From the NCBI GenBank assembly GCA_005788065.1, contig SXZD01000208.1, positions 1 through 6,506 on the forward strand: a stretch of 6,506 nt of DNA, given 5' to 3'. Numbering within the stretch: position 1 is the first letter of the stretch; every line of letters starts with the position of its first letter. The translations under genes were made by a program, and so were the position numbers. A model generated the notes under the pieces. It did not search any database and had not been told where the DNA came from. It saw only the letters and a list, made by a program, of their open reading frames with translations. The stretch is from Burkholderiales bacterium. GTDB taxonomy: Bacteria > Pseudomonadota > Gammaproteobacteria > Burkholderiales > Burkholderiaceae_B. This document shows positions 1 to 6,181 of this stretch, in pieces.

Positions 1-94
1 CACCGATGATCACCAGCATTGGAAAGTGTCGCCAAACTTGCTGCGACCTTTGCTGGATCAGAACGATTCTGAGTTCCAGATCATCGAGGGCTGA
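1..94 (+). CDS. possible C-terminal tail of an unidentified upstream gene (partial)
   Basis: Reading from base 2, an open frame of 30 codons runs from the window edge to a TGA at 92-94. Its residues (ending DSEFQIIEG) look like an ordinary soluble C-terminus, but the fragment is too short to assign to a family. Another plus frame is open to 134 and a minus frame is open across 1-100, so openness alone does not prove coding. After the stop, 95-149 holds only a short GC-rich hairpin around 104-119 without a following T-tract, so it is not a convincing terminator. If this is a gene, it is co-directional with the 619-residue ORF and ends 55 nt before it. Confidence 0.3.
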   Translation, partial: TDDHQHWKVSPNLLRPLLDQNDSEFQIIEG

Positions 95-149
95 ACGTAC
101 TCATGCCGCGGGCGCGGTACTGGTGAAAGTTTGAGGCTTACTGATCAGT

Positions 150-2009
150 GTGGGCATGTACCAACTTGTCACGCTGCTCACGCAGTTGCACATGGATCGC
201 CCCAAGCTAACCCCGGCACCCGGTAGTCTTGTATACGTCAACATCCCAAACGAACCAAACATGTTGGACGAAGCCGCATACTCGGTGCACATCGGCATGC
301 AAGCCTATATAAGGTTTTACGTGTTGCTGAGCATTAAGTGGCTGGGCGCGGGGCTTTTAAAGTTTGGTTCTGGAGAGCTGCTTGACGAGTTCAGAAGGAC
401 GGAACTGTGCAACCCCAAGATGGACATGAACCATGCAAACAGTCATCTTTGCCCCTCCGTTTTAACATTCGATGCGGTACTTCAAGACAACGCCTATCTG
501 TCTGTGACGGAGTCCATGCGCGCCATAGAGATAATGCACGATGCGTTTGCATGCATCAGCAATGGCACTGCTTCCAACCCGATTACTCTGGAAAACGTCC
601 TGACGGTGTGCAGTCACGCCATCGACAAAAGCTTGTCGTTTTCCATGCGCATCGTCAACGTCTTGGGCCGTCTTGATCGCTTCGGAAATGAGCCGGATCT
701 CGACAAAACCAGCGACTACATCATCAGACAGCTAAAAAACTCGGATATTGACGCATTCAACAAACAGGCCCTTCCATGGAATAGAGAACAACAGCTGACA
801 TATGACTTGAGATTGGTTGCAGCACTCATCGCCACAGTAAGCGCAATCGCATTTATCTGCGGCGTTTTCAGGCGGTTTTCCATCACCGGGAAAGCGACTG
901 AAGAAATCAAACCCAACGCCATAAAAATGGAAGCACCCATCAAGAAGCTCATGTCCTGTTTCACCCGGGCACAACAGAGTGCCAGACGCTACGAAACGGC
1001 CAGACTGACTGTCGATGCAGCAAGTTCCGGAATGCAGGCCGTCGACCGTAGCGGCCTTCCAGCCCCAAGCGATGTCCTGCAATCCCTTGTTTCTGATGCA
1101 CACAGCGCAAGCACTTCCCGTTCATTCTCAACCCGTCTGCCGGACATTTCATTCCCATCCATGCGATCGTCAATTCAATCGCATCTGAACCGGGAGATAG
1201 AACAACAACGTGCATCTGACTCATTCCTGCGTGAGCTTGAGCAAGCCAGCCACAACCTGCGCAACCTGGCAGATGAAAGTAAAAACCGTTTTCAAACGAC
1301 AGACAAAAAGCTGGCAAAGCTCATTGACGCGCGACATCTACTAACAGAAAAAGTAGCGCTCCTGCGCAAGAACATGATGACAGCCATCGCTGCCACTGAA
1401 GGCCCCATTGAGGCAGCACAGGCCCGGGCCACGGGTATCGAAGAAGAACTTGACGCACACAGAAGGCAACGGCTTGCGCAAACAGAAAACACGCTTGAAC
1501 TGATAGCTGCGCAAGAGCACGAAGCGGATCAGCAGAAAAAAACGCTGATTGATGGATTGCAACAACACGCAGCACTGACGCTCGATGCGCAACGCCTTTC
1601 AGTCATCAACCAATTGGTGACACCCGATGCGTGGGATCGACTCGTGCAGCGTCATTGTGAGGTGTCGGCAGATGAGCTGAAAAACCGCATTGCGACCAGC
1701 CAATTCGAAAACCCCATGGGTGAACTCATCCGCTCCCCTGCACCAAAAGCCAGCACCTATGACAGCGTAGTACATCTGCAACTGGCGATTTGTGACGCCT
1801 ATCTTCAAATGCAGCAAGCTCTGCAAAACCGCCACCATGACGCAGACACCGATTCATTCGCCTTTACTGTTCAACATAACCGCATCATCGGCAACACGGT
1901 CACATGCGTTAGCGGCGATGAAATGAACACGGTCTCTTGCAGCGCCAGCCGGGCGCAGGCCAGTTTGACACCCTCTGGCTGGAAAATCAGTCACATTTAC
2001 CCCGTGTAA
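150..2009 (+). CDS. unknown protein with one membrane segment and a long coiled coil
   Basis: This 619-residue protein is not recognised and no enzymatic motif is visible. Residues 1-220 are a mixed region with a mildly hydrophobic patch at about 52-71 and several Cys (87, 101, 135, 154). Residues 221-240 form one clear transmembrane helix, followed by the basic RRF, which suggests a cytoplasmic C-terminal side. Residues 261-340 are polar and Ser-rich. Residues 342-480 are rich in Glu, Gln, Arg and Lys and have the heptad look of a coiled coil. The last 50 residues resemble a small beta domain with Cys586 and Cys597. The start is uncertain: GTG at 150 and ATG at 156 are both possible, with a GAGG at 133-136 that is far from either and an in-frame stop at 132-134. 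A start as late as Met38 cannot be excluded. Parts of the gene are less GC-rich than selD (26/60 G+C in 721-780 against 39/60 in 4741-4800). The stop lies 18 nt before senB in the same frame, so co-transcription is plausible. Confidence 0.72.
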   Translation: MGMYQLVTLLTQLHMDRPKLTPAPGSLVYVNIPNEPNMLDEAAYSVHIGMQAYIRFYVLLSIKWLGAGLLKFGSGELLDEFRRTELCNPKMDMNHANSHLCPSVLTFDAVLQDNAYLSVTESMRAIEIMHDAFACISNGTASNPITLENVLTVCSHAIDKSLSFSMRIVNVLGRLDRFGNEPDLDKTSDYIIRQLKNSDIDAFNKQALPWNREQQLTYDLRLVAALIATVSAIAFICGVFRRFSITGKATEEIKPNAIKMEAPIKKLMSCFTRAQQSARRYETARLTVDAASSGMQAVDRSGLPAPSDVLQSLVSDAHSASTSRSFSTRLPDISFPSMRSSIQSHLNREIEQQRASDSFLRELEQASHNLRNLADESKNRFQTTDKKLAKLIDARHLLTEKVALLRKNMMTAIAATEGPIEAAQARATGIEEELDAHRRQRLAQTENTLELIAAQEHEADQQKKTLIDGLQQHAALTLDAQRLSVINQLVTPDAWDRLVQRHCEVSADELKNRIATSQFENPMGELIRSPAPKASTYDSVVHLQLAICDAYLQMQQALQNRHHDADTDSFAFTVQHNRIIGNTVTCVSGDEMNTVSCSASRAQASLTPSGWKISHIYPV

Positions 2010-2027
2010 GAGCACAACGACATTTCT

Positions 2028-3197
2028 TTGAATAATTCAATCGGTTACACTGAGGGCCACGTCCATCTTGCTGCCGACTTGAAAAAGCCATCCGTCGTCA
2101 TTGTCAGCCCCGCCCTGTCAGATGCCAATAACGGCAACTGGCAGACGGCTCGCCGTTGGCAGCAGATGCTCTCGGCGCGTTATGAGGTGCGCGTCGTCAA
2201 AGTGTGGGAGGGACACCCCCCCGGCCAGCGCGATGCAACCATGCTGGCCCTGCACGCGCGCAGATCAGCGGCATCTGTTGCCAACTGGGTCGCTGCGCAT
2301 GCATCAGACCCGCCCTATGGAGTCGGCCACACGGCTGTCAGTGCCACACCTGTAACATTCACGCCGCCCAAGTCGAGTCAGCCCGGAACTGGTAGTACTT
2401 CAAACATTTGCCCGAATCTGGCCGTCATTCTCACCGGCACCGATTTGTACCGGGACATTCAAACCGACACCGACGCACAAAGGTCGCTTCAGATCGCCGG
2501 TCAACTGGTGGTGCTGCAATCACTGGGGCTGCAGCAATTGCCCTCACCGTATCGTGGCAAGACGCGCGCCATACTGCAATCGACCACGTCACTGCCTGCA
2601 TTCAAAAAATCCGGGGACACGCTGCGCTGCATTGCCGTGGGCCATCTTCGCTCAGAAAAATCGCCGGACACGCTTATGCATGCAGCTGCGATGCTGGACG
2701 ATGTCAAAGGCCTGCGTATCGACCATCTGGGCGCAGGGCTGGAAGAGGCATTGACTCAACTGGCACTGCAGACCATGCGCCAGCACCCCCACTACCGCTG
2801 GCTGGGTGCCAAACCGCACAACGATACCCGCCAACGCATCCGCAAGGCGCATGTGCTCATACACCCCAGCCGCATGGAAGGCGGTGCGCACGTGGTCATG
2901 GAAGCGGTGTGCAGCGGAACGCCGGTGCTGGCCTCGCGCATTGATGGCAACGTTGGCATGCTGGGCGAAGACTATGCGGGCTATTTTCCGGTGGGCGATG
3001 CGCAAGCCTTGGCCGCTTTGATACGTCAGATACGTGAGGATGTGCGGAACATCGCCCGGCGTGGGCCGACGGTAGGCACACAGACGCTGTATGAAACACT
3101 GATGGCGCAATGCGCATTGCGTGCACCGCTGTTCGCACCCGAACGCGAGCAAGAGGCTTTATGTGATTTGCTTGATACACTGCGTAACGCGCCATGA
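2028..3197 (+). CDS. senB: selenosugar synthase SenB (TIGR04348-type GT-B glycosyltransferase)
   Basis: Members of this family join selenophosphate, supplied by SelD/SenC, to a UDP-sugar (UDP-GlcNAc in the characterised enzyme) to make a selenosugar used for selenoneine. The fold is a cytosolic GT-B glycosyltransferase. Family landmarks are VVIVSPAL (23-30), GNWQTARRW (36-44), LHARRSAA (75-82), LTGTDLYRD (135-143), an RCIAVGHLRSEKSP segment (200-213) and the sugar-nucleotide site around 280-303. That site carries an E-x7-E pair, Glu284 and Glu292. The C-terminal APLFAPERE (366-374) is also typical. Residues 93-128 are a Pro/Ser/Thr/Gly-rich insertion not expected in the family. No ATG fits the start: TTG 2028 gives 389 residues, while TTG 2079 (residue 18) starts right at the conserved beta strand, and neither has a good Shine-Dalgarno. 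The gene follows the unknown ORF by 18 nt and precedes selD by 36 nt, consistent with an operon. Family assignment is strong; the exact substrate is inferred from the family. Confidence 0.88.
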   Translation: MNNSIGYTEGHVHLAADLKKPSVVIVSPALSDANNGNWQTARRWQQMLSARYEVRVVKVWEGHPPGQRDATMLALHARRSAASVANWVAAHASDPPYGVGHTAVSATPVTFTPPKSSQPGTGSTSNICPNLAVILTGTDLYRDIQTDTDAQRSLQIAGQLVVLQSLGLQQLPSPYRGKTRAILQSTTSLPAFKKSGDTLRCIAVGHLRSEKSPDTLMHAAAMLDDVKGLRIDHLGAGLEEALTQLALQTMRQHPHYRWLGAKPHNDTRQRIRKAHVLIHPSRMEGGAHVVMEAVCSGTPVLASRIDGNVGMLGEDYAGYFPVGDAQALAALIRQIREDVRNIARRGPTVGTQTLYETLMAQCALRAPLFAPEREQEALCDLLDTLRNAP

Positions 3198-3233
3198 TCC
3201 GAGCACACCGAAAAACAGAGAAGCACGTCCACC

Positions 3234-5540
3234 ATGCAAACCCCTGAGACCCCTATCCTGCGCGACATCGTACTGGTCGGTGGCGGCCACAGCCATGTGG
3301 GCGTGCTGCGCATGTTCGGCATGAAACCCTGGCCCGGTGTGCGGCTGACCGTCATTTGTACCGACGTCGATACGCCCTACTCCGGCATGCTGCCTGCCTA
3401 CATCGCGGGGCATTACCGTTTTGAGGACGTGCACATCGACCTGCAGCGTCTGTGTGCGTTTGCCGGTGCGCGCTTCATTCTGGATGCAGTCACTGGCATT
3501 GACCGTATCAACAAAAAAGTGATGTTGCGTGGACGGCCTGCCTTGGCTTACGACGCGCTGTCCATCAACATTGGTTCTACGCCACAGGTCAAACTGGTCA
3601 CTGACGCAAGCCACACAGTCACACCCGTCAAGCCGATTGCGCGCTTCAACCAGCGCTGGCAGTCTTTGCTGGAAAAGGCGCGTCATGCGGAAGGTCCACT
3701 TTCCATCGCAGTGGTGGGCGGCGGCGCAGGCGGTGTTGAATTAACGCTGAGCATTCACTGGCGCCTGCGCAATGAGTTAACGCAGCATGGCAAAAACCCC
3801 GACTGGGTGCAATGCAGCTTACTGACGGCTGGCGATACCATTCTTCCCACGCACAACGCATGGGTGCGGCAGAAGTTTGCGATCATTCTGTCTGAGCGCG
3901 GCATACCCGTTCATTTGAATTCAGAAGTGGTGTCCTACACCGGTAGCGAGTTGCTCACGCAAAACGGTCAGCACTTCAAAGCCGATGAAGTGATGTGGGT
4001 TACGCAGGCCGGTGGTGCACTCTGGTTGCGCGATACAGGCTTGGCGCTGGACGACAACGGTTTCATACAGGTGGGCCCCACGCTGCAAACGGTTACCGAC
4101 AGCAACATCTTTGCCGTGGGCGACATTGCCAGTCTGGTTGAAACGCCACTGGAGAAGGCCGGCGTATTTGCCGTTCGCATGGGCAAACCCTTAACGGAAA
4201 ACCTGCAGCGGTTTCTGCGCGGTGAAGACCTCGAGGAATATCGCCCGCAACGCACGTGGCTGGCGCTCATTGGCACAGGCGATCAATATGCAGTGGCATC
4301 CAAGGGCACCATCGGATTTGCCGGTGCATGGGTGTGGAAATGGAAAGACTGGATCGACCGCCGCTTCATGCGCAAGTTCACCGAGTTTCCGGACATGGCT
4401 GGCGGGCATGGTGGCGCAGGCGGCTCCACAGACACCGCGCAGGCAGCCACGCAAGGGCTTGCACTGAACAACGACGAAGCGCAGCAAGCGCTATCAGCCA
4501 TTGCCATGCGCTGTGGCGGATGCGGAGCCAAGGTGGGCACCACCGTACTGTCGCGCGCGTTGGGCGCCTTACGGCCTGTTGAGCGCGACGACGTACTGGT
4601 GGGTCTGCACGCACCCGATGACGCCGCCATTGTGCGGGTACCACCCGGCAAAGCCATGGTGCACACGGTGGACTTTTTTCGGGCATTTGTAGACGACCCG
4701 TATGTCTTTGGCCGCATTGCAGCCAACCATGCACTGGGCGACATTTTTGCCATGGGCGGCGAGGCTCAAACCGCCACCGCGGTGGTTACTGTGCCGCCCG
4801 GGCTTGAAAGCAAGGTGGAAGAACTGCTGTTCCAGATGATGTCCGGCGCGGTCGACGTGTTGAACGCTGCCGGTTGTGCATTGGTGGGCGGCCACACGGG
4901 CGAAGGCAAAGAACTGGCACTGGGCTTTGCCATCAATGGCCTCATCGATGAATCGCTGGAAGGCGCCATGATCAAGGGCGGCCTGACACCGGGCGACGCC
5001 ATCATCCTCACCAAACCATTCGGCACCGGCACGCTGTTCGCAGCCCTGCCCCAAGCCAAGGCGCGTGGCCGTTGGGTACAGAATGCGTTGCGCGTCATGC
5101 AAATCTCCAATCAGGCCGGTGCACGCTGTTTGCAGGCACATGGTGCAAAAGCGTGTACAGATCTTACCGGTTTCGGTTTACTGGGGCATTTGGTGGAGAT
5201 GACCAAACCGTCGGGCGTGGATGTGGAGTTGTGGTTGAACTCGCTGCCCTTGCTGGACGGTGCGGTCGATTGCGTGAGAGCTGGTGTTTTTTCTTCGCTG
5301 CAACCGGCCAATGTGCGGCTGCGCCGTGCCATCCGCAACCCGGAAAACTACGTCGAAGACCCGCGCTACAAACTGTTGTTTGATCCGCAAACGGCGGGCG
5401 GCTTGCTGGCCAGTGTTCCGGGTGAGCAGGCCGTTGCATGCATTGCGGCATTAAAGGCAGCAGGCTACGACAATGCGTGCGTCATTGGACGCGTTCTGCC
5501 GCAAAGCGACGCGCAGGAGCCGGTGGTGTTGGTGGGGTGA
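3234..5540 (+). CDS. selD: FAD/NAD(P)H oxidoreductase fused to selenide, water dikinase SelD (SenC role)
   Basis: The C-terminal half makes selenophosphate from selenide, ATP and water, releasing AMP and phosphate. The N-terminal half (about 1-385) is the NDH-2-like oxidoreductase known to be fused to SelD (TIGR03169). It has an FAD motif VGGGHSH (15-21), a second dinucleotide motif VVGGGAGGVE (160-169) and a C-terminal FAD motif NIFAVGDIA (291-299). A Gly/Ala-rich linker at about 388-415 leads into SelD (about 419-768). There RCGGCGAK (426-433) supplies the catalytic pair Cys430 and Lys433, matching Cys17 and Lys20 of E. coli SelD. Other SelD signatures are TVDFF (478-482), GDIFAMGG (502-509), GGHTGEGKE (552-560), DLTGFGLLGH (643-652) and DPQTAGGLL (717-725). 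The length of 768 residues suits an intact fusion. ATG 3234 is preceded by a purine-rich AGAGAAG at 3217-3223, about 10 nt upstream. No internal stop or Sec codon is seen. The oxidoreductase is often guessed to supply reduced selenium or recycle electrons, but its substrate is not shown here. Confidence 0.96.
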   Translation: MQTPETPILRDIVLVGGGHSHVGVLRMFGMKPWPGVRLTVICTDVDTPYSGMLPAYIAGHYRFEDVHIDLQRLCAFAGARFILDAVTGIDRINKKVMLRGRPALAYDALSINIGSTPQVKLVTDASHTVTPVKPIARFNQRWQSLLEKARHAEGPLSIAVVGGGAGGVELTLSIHWRLRNELTQHGKNPDWVQCSLLTAGDTILPTHNAWVRQKFAIILSERGIPVHLNSEVVSYTGSELLTQNGQHFKADEVMWVTQAGGALWLRDTGLALDDNGFIQVGPTLQTVTDSNIFAVGDIASLVETPLEKAGVFAVRMGKPLTENLQRFLRGEDLEEYRPQRTWLALIGTGDQYAVASKGTIGFAGAWVWKWKDWIDRRFMRKFTEFPDMAGGHGGAGGSTDTAQAATQGLALNNDEAQQALSAIAMRCGGCGAKVGTTVLSRALGALRPVERDDVLVGLHAPDDAAIVRVPPGKAMVHTVDFFRAFVDDPYVFGRIAANHALGDIFAMGGEAQTATAVVTVPPGLESKVEELLFQMMSGAVDVLNAAGCALVGGHTGEGKELALGFAINGLIDESLEGAMIKGGLTPGDAIILTKPFGTGTLFAALPQAKARGRWVQNALRVMQISNQAGARCLQAHGAKACTDLTGFGLLGHLVEMTKPSGVDVELWLNSLPLLDGAVDCVRAGVFSSLQPANVRLRRAIRNPENYVEDPRYKLLFDPQTAGGLLASVPGEQAVACIAALKAAGYDNACVIGRVLPQSDAQEPVVLVG

Positions 5541-5591
5541 AAGCCGGACGGACAAAACAACAGACTCGTTGGAATGCCCGCCCGGGTGTTC

Positions 5592-5610
5592 AGCCGATGG
5601 CTTTAATTTT
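5592..5610 (+). terminator. weak hairpin plus T-rich tract after selD
   Basis: AGCC (5592-5595) and GGCT (5599-5602) form a 4-bp stem with a 3-nt loop, followed by TTAATTTT. An alternative pairing joins CAGCCG (5591-5596) with CGGCTG (5614-5619) over a 17-nt loop. It lies about 50 nt after the selD stop and overlaps the end of the convergent EF-hand gene. It could end the senB-selD transcript, but the stem is short, so the call is tentative. Confidence 0.3.
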
Positions 5611-5920
5611 GTGCGGCTGTCCTGCGTACCGTGTCAGCCACCTCGACCGGTCCTTTTGATTTTAGTGTACTTAAAAGATAGTCGAATTCAGCGCGATTTA
5701 AACTGGTTTTTCCGTTGGGAAAGAAACGAGCGAGCACCGTCTTGATATGCACGTCTGTATAACCGAGATTTCTCAAAAACCCCCTCGCTTCTTTTTTATC
5801 AATGCCGCCATTTTTGCCGCTGTCAGCCGTAGCGAAAGCTTTAGCTGGTTTCAATAACAGCTCATCCTGAGAATTAGGACCCAAACCAGGTTTGTAGAAC
5901 GATGTCGGATTGATAGTCAT
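5603..5920 (-). CDS. small EF-hand-like protein
   Basis: This 105-residue protein carries one near-canonical EF-hand calcium loop at residues 33-44 (DSGKNGGIDKKE). Asp33, Asn37, Gly38, Ile40, Asp41 and Glu44 sit at loop positions 1, 5, 6, 8, 9 and 12, while position 3 is Gly instead of the usual Asp/Asn/Ser. A second, degenerate EF-hand spans about 67-78, ending LNRAE, with Phe and Asn where calcium ligands would be expected, so it probably does not bind calcium. Helical flanks (AKAFATA, ARGFLRNLGY, EFDYLLSTL) fit a paired EF-hand fold. There is no signal peptide or membrane segment; the N-terminus is polar and Pro/Asn/Ser-containing. ATG 5920 has a strong Shine-Dalgarno 7 nt upstream. The gene is convergent with selD, 62 nt apart, and lower in GC (27/60 in 5761-5820). 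Its role is unknown; a calcium buffer or sensor is a family-level guess. Confidence 0.78.
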   Translation of the reverse strand: MTINPTSFYKPGLGPNSQDELLLKPAKAFATADSGKNGGIDKKEARGFLRNLGYTDVHIKTVLARFFPNGKTSLNRAEFDYLLSTLKSKGPVEVADTVRRTAAQN

Positions 5921-5927
5921 GTGCTTA

Positions 5928-5934
5928 CTCCTTT
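5928..5934 (-). promoter_or_regulatory. Shine-Dalgarno of the EF-hand gene
   Basis: Read on the minus strand this is AAAGGAG, 7 nt before the ATG at 5920-5918. It is the best ribosome binding site in the window and fixes the start of the EF-hand gene. Confidence 0.85.
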
Positions 5935-5961
5935 GATTTGAAGATGTGTGTATTTCATTCA

Positions 5962-5995
5962 GACGCTATTGCAGTGATAATGCCCAGATAGCGTC
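5962..5995. repeat. perfect 8-bp inverted repeat in the EF-hand gene leader
   Basis: GACGCTAT (5962-5969) and ATAGCGTC (5988-5995) are perfect inverted copies separated by 18 nt. Inside the spacer, GCA (5971-5973) and TGC (5981-5983) can extend the pairing, giving a stem with an internal bulge and a GTGATAA loop. It lies 42-75 nt upstream of the EF-hand start codon, where a protein-binding operator or an mRNA hairpin could act on that gene. No T-tract follows on either strand, which argues against a terminator. Confidence 0.5.
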
Positions 5996-6030
5996 AGGCA
6001 GGATTCATCGCACACGGAAAAACGTTGAGA

Positions 6031-6060
6031 TTGTAAGACCGCCGCGAGTCAACCTATAAC
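6031..6060 (+). promoter_or_regulatory. candidate sigma70-type promoter for the VTT gene
   Basis: TTGTAA (6031-6036) and TATAAC (6055-6060) are separated by 18 nt and match the -35 and -10 boxes at 4 and 5 of 6 positions. Transcription would start near 6067, about 115 nt before ATG 6182, placing the 6097-6115 palindrome early in the transcript. This is pattern matching only. Confidence 0.33.
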
Positions 6061-6096
6061 TGAGTGACAAAAATGAGCCATGAAGTTCCAGCATGC

Positions 6097-6115
6097 ACAT
6101 ACCGGTGCGGTATGT
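6097..6115. promoter_or_regulatory. operator-like palindrome upstream of the VTT gene
   Basis: ACATACCGGTGCGGTATGT is a perfect 8-bp inverted repeat around a 3-nt centre, with one further G-C pair beyond a single mismatch on each side. Its size and symmetry suit a dimeric repressor of the TetR type, and it sits just after the candidate promoter and before the VTT gene. In RNA it could also form a tight hairpin. No regulator gene is present in the window, so the binding protein is unknown. Confidence 0.5.
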
Positions 6116-6181
6116 ACTGTAACAACAGGGGGAAGCTCTACCCGGGTAACAGTCTTGTTAAACGTACCAATCTGCATTGCG

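Noticed and set aside
97..120. GC-rich hairpin after the first stop as a terminator
   Set aside because: The stem is short with a tiny loop and no T-tract follows.
1965..1970. Perfect -35 box TTGACA shortly before senB
   Set aside because: No acceptable -10 element lies 15-19 nt downstream, and the bases are coding for the upstream ORF, so it is not called as a senB promoter.
4283..5141. Long minus-strand and alternate-frame ORFs inside senB and selD
   Set aside because: They are shadow frames of GC-rich coding sequence with well-supported plus-strand products.
6047..6052. Minus-strand TTGACT followed by TACAAT as a promoter for the EF-hand gene
   Set aside because: The spacer is only 11 nt, too short for a sigma70 promoter.
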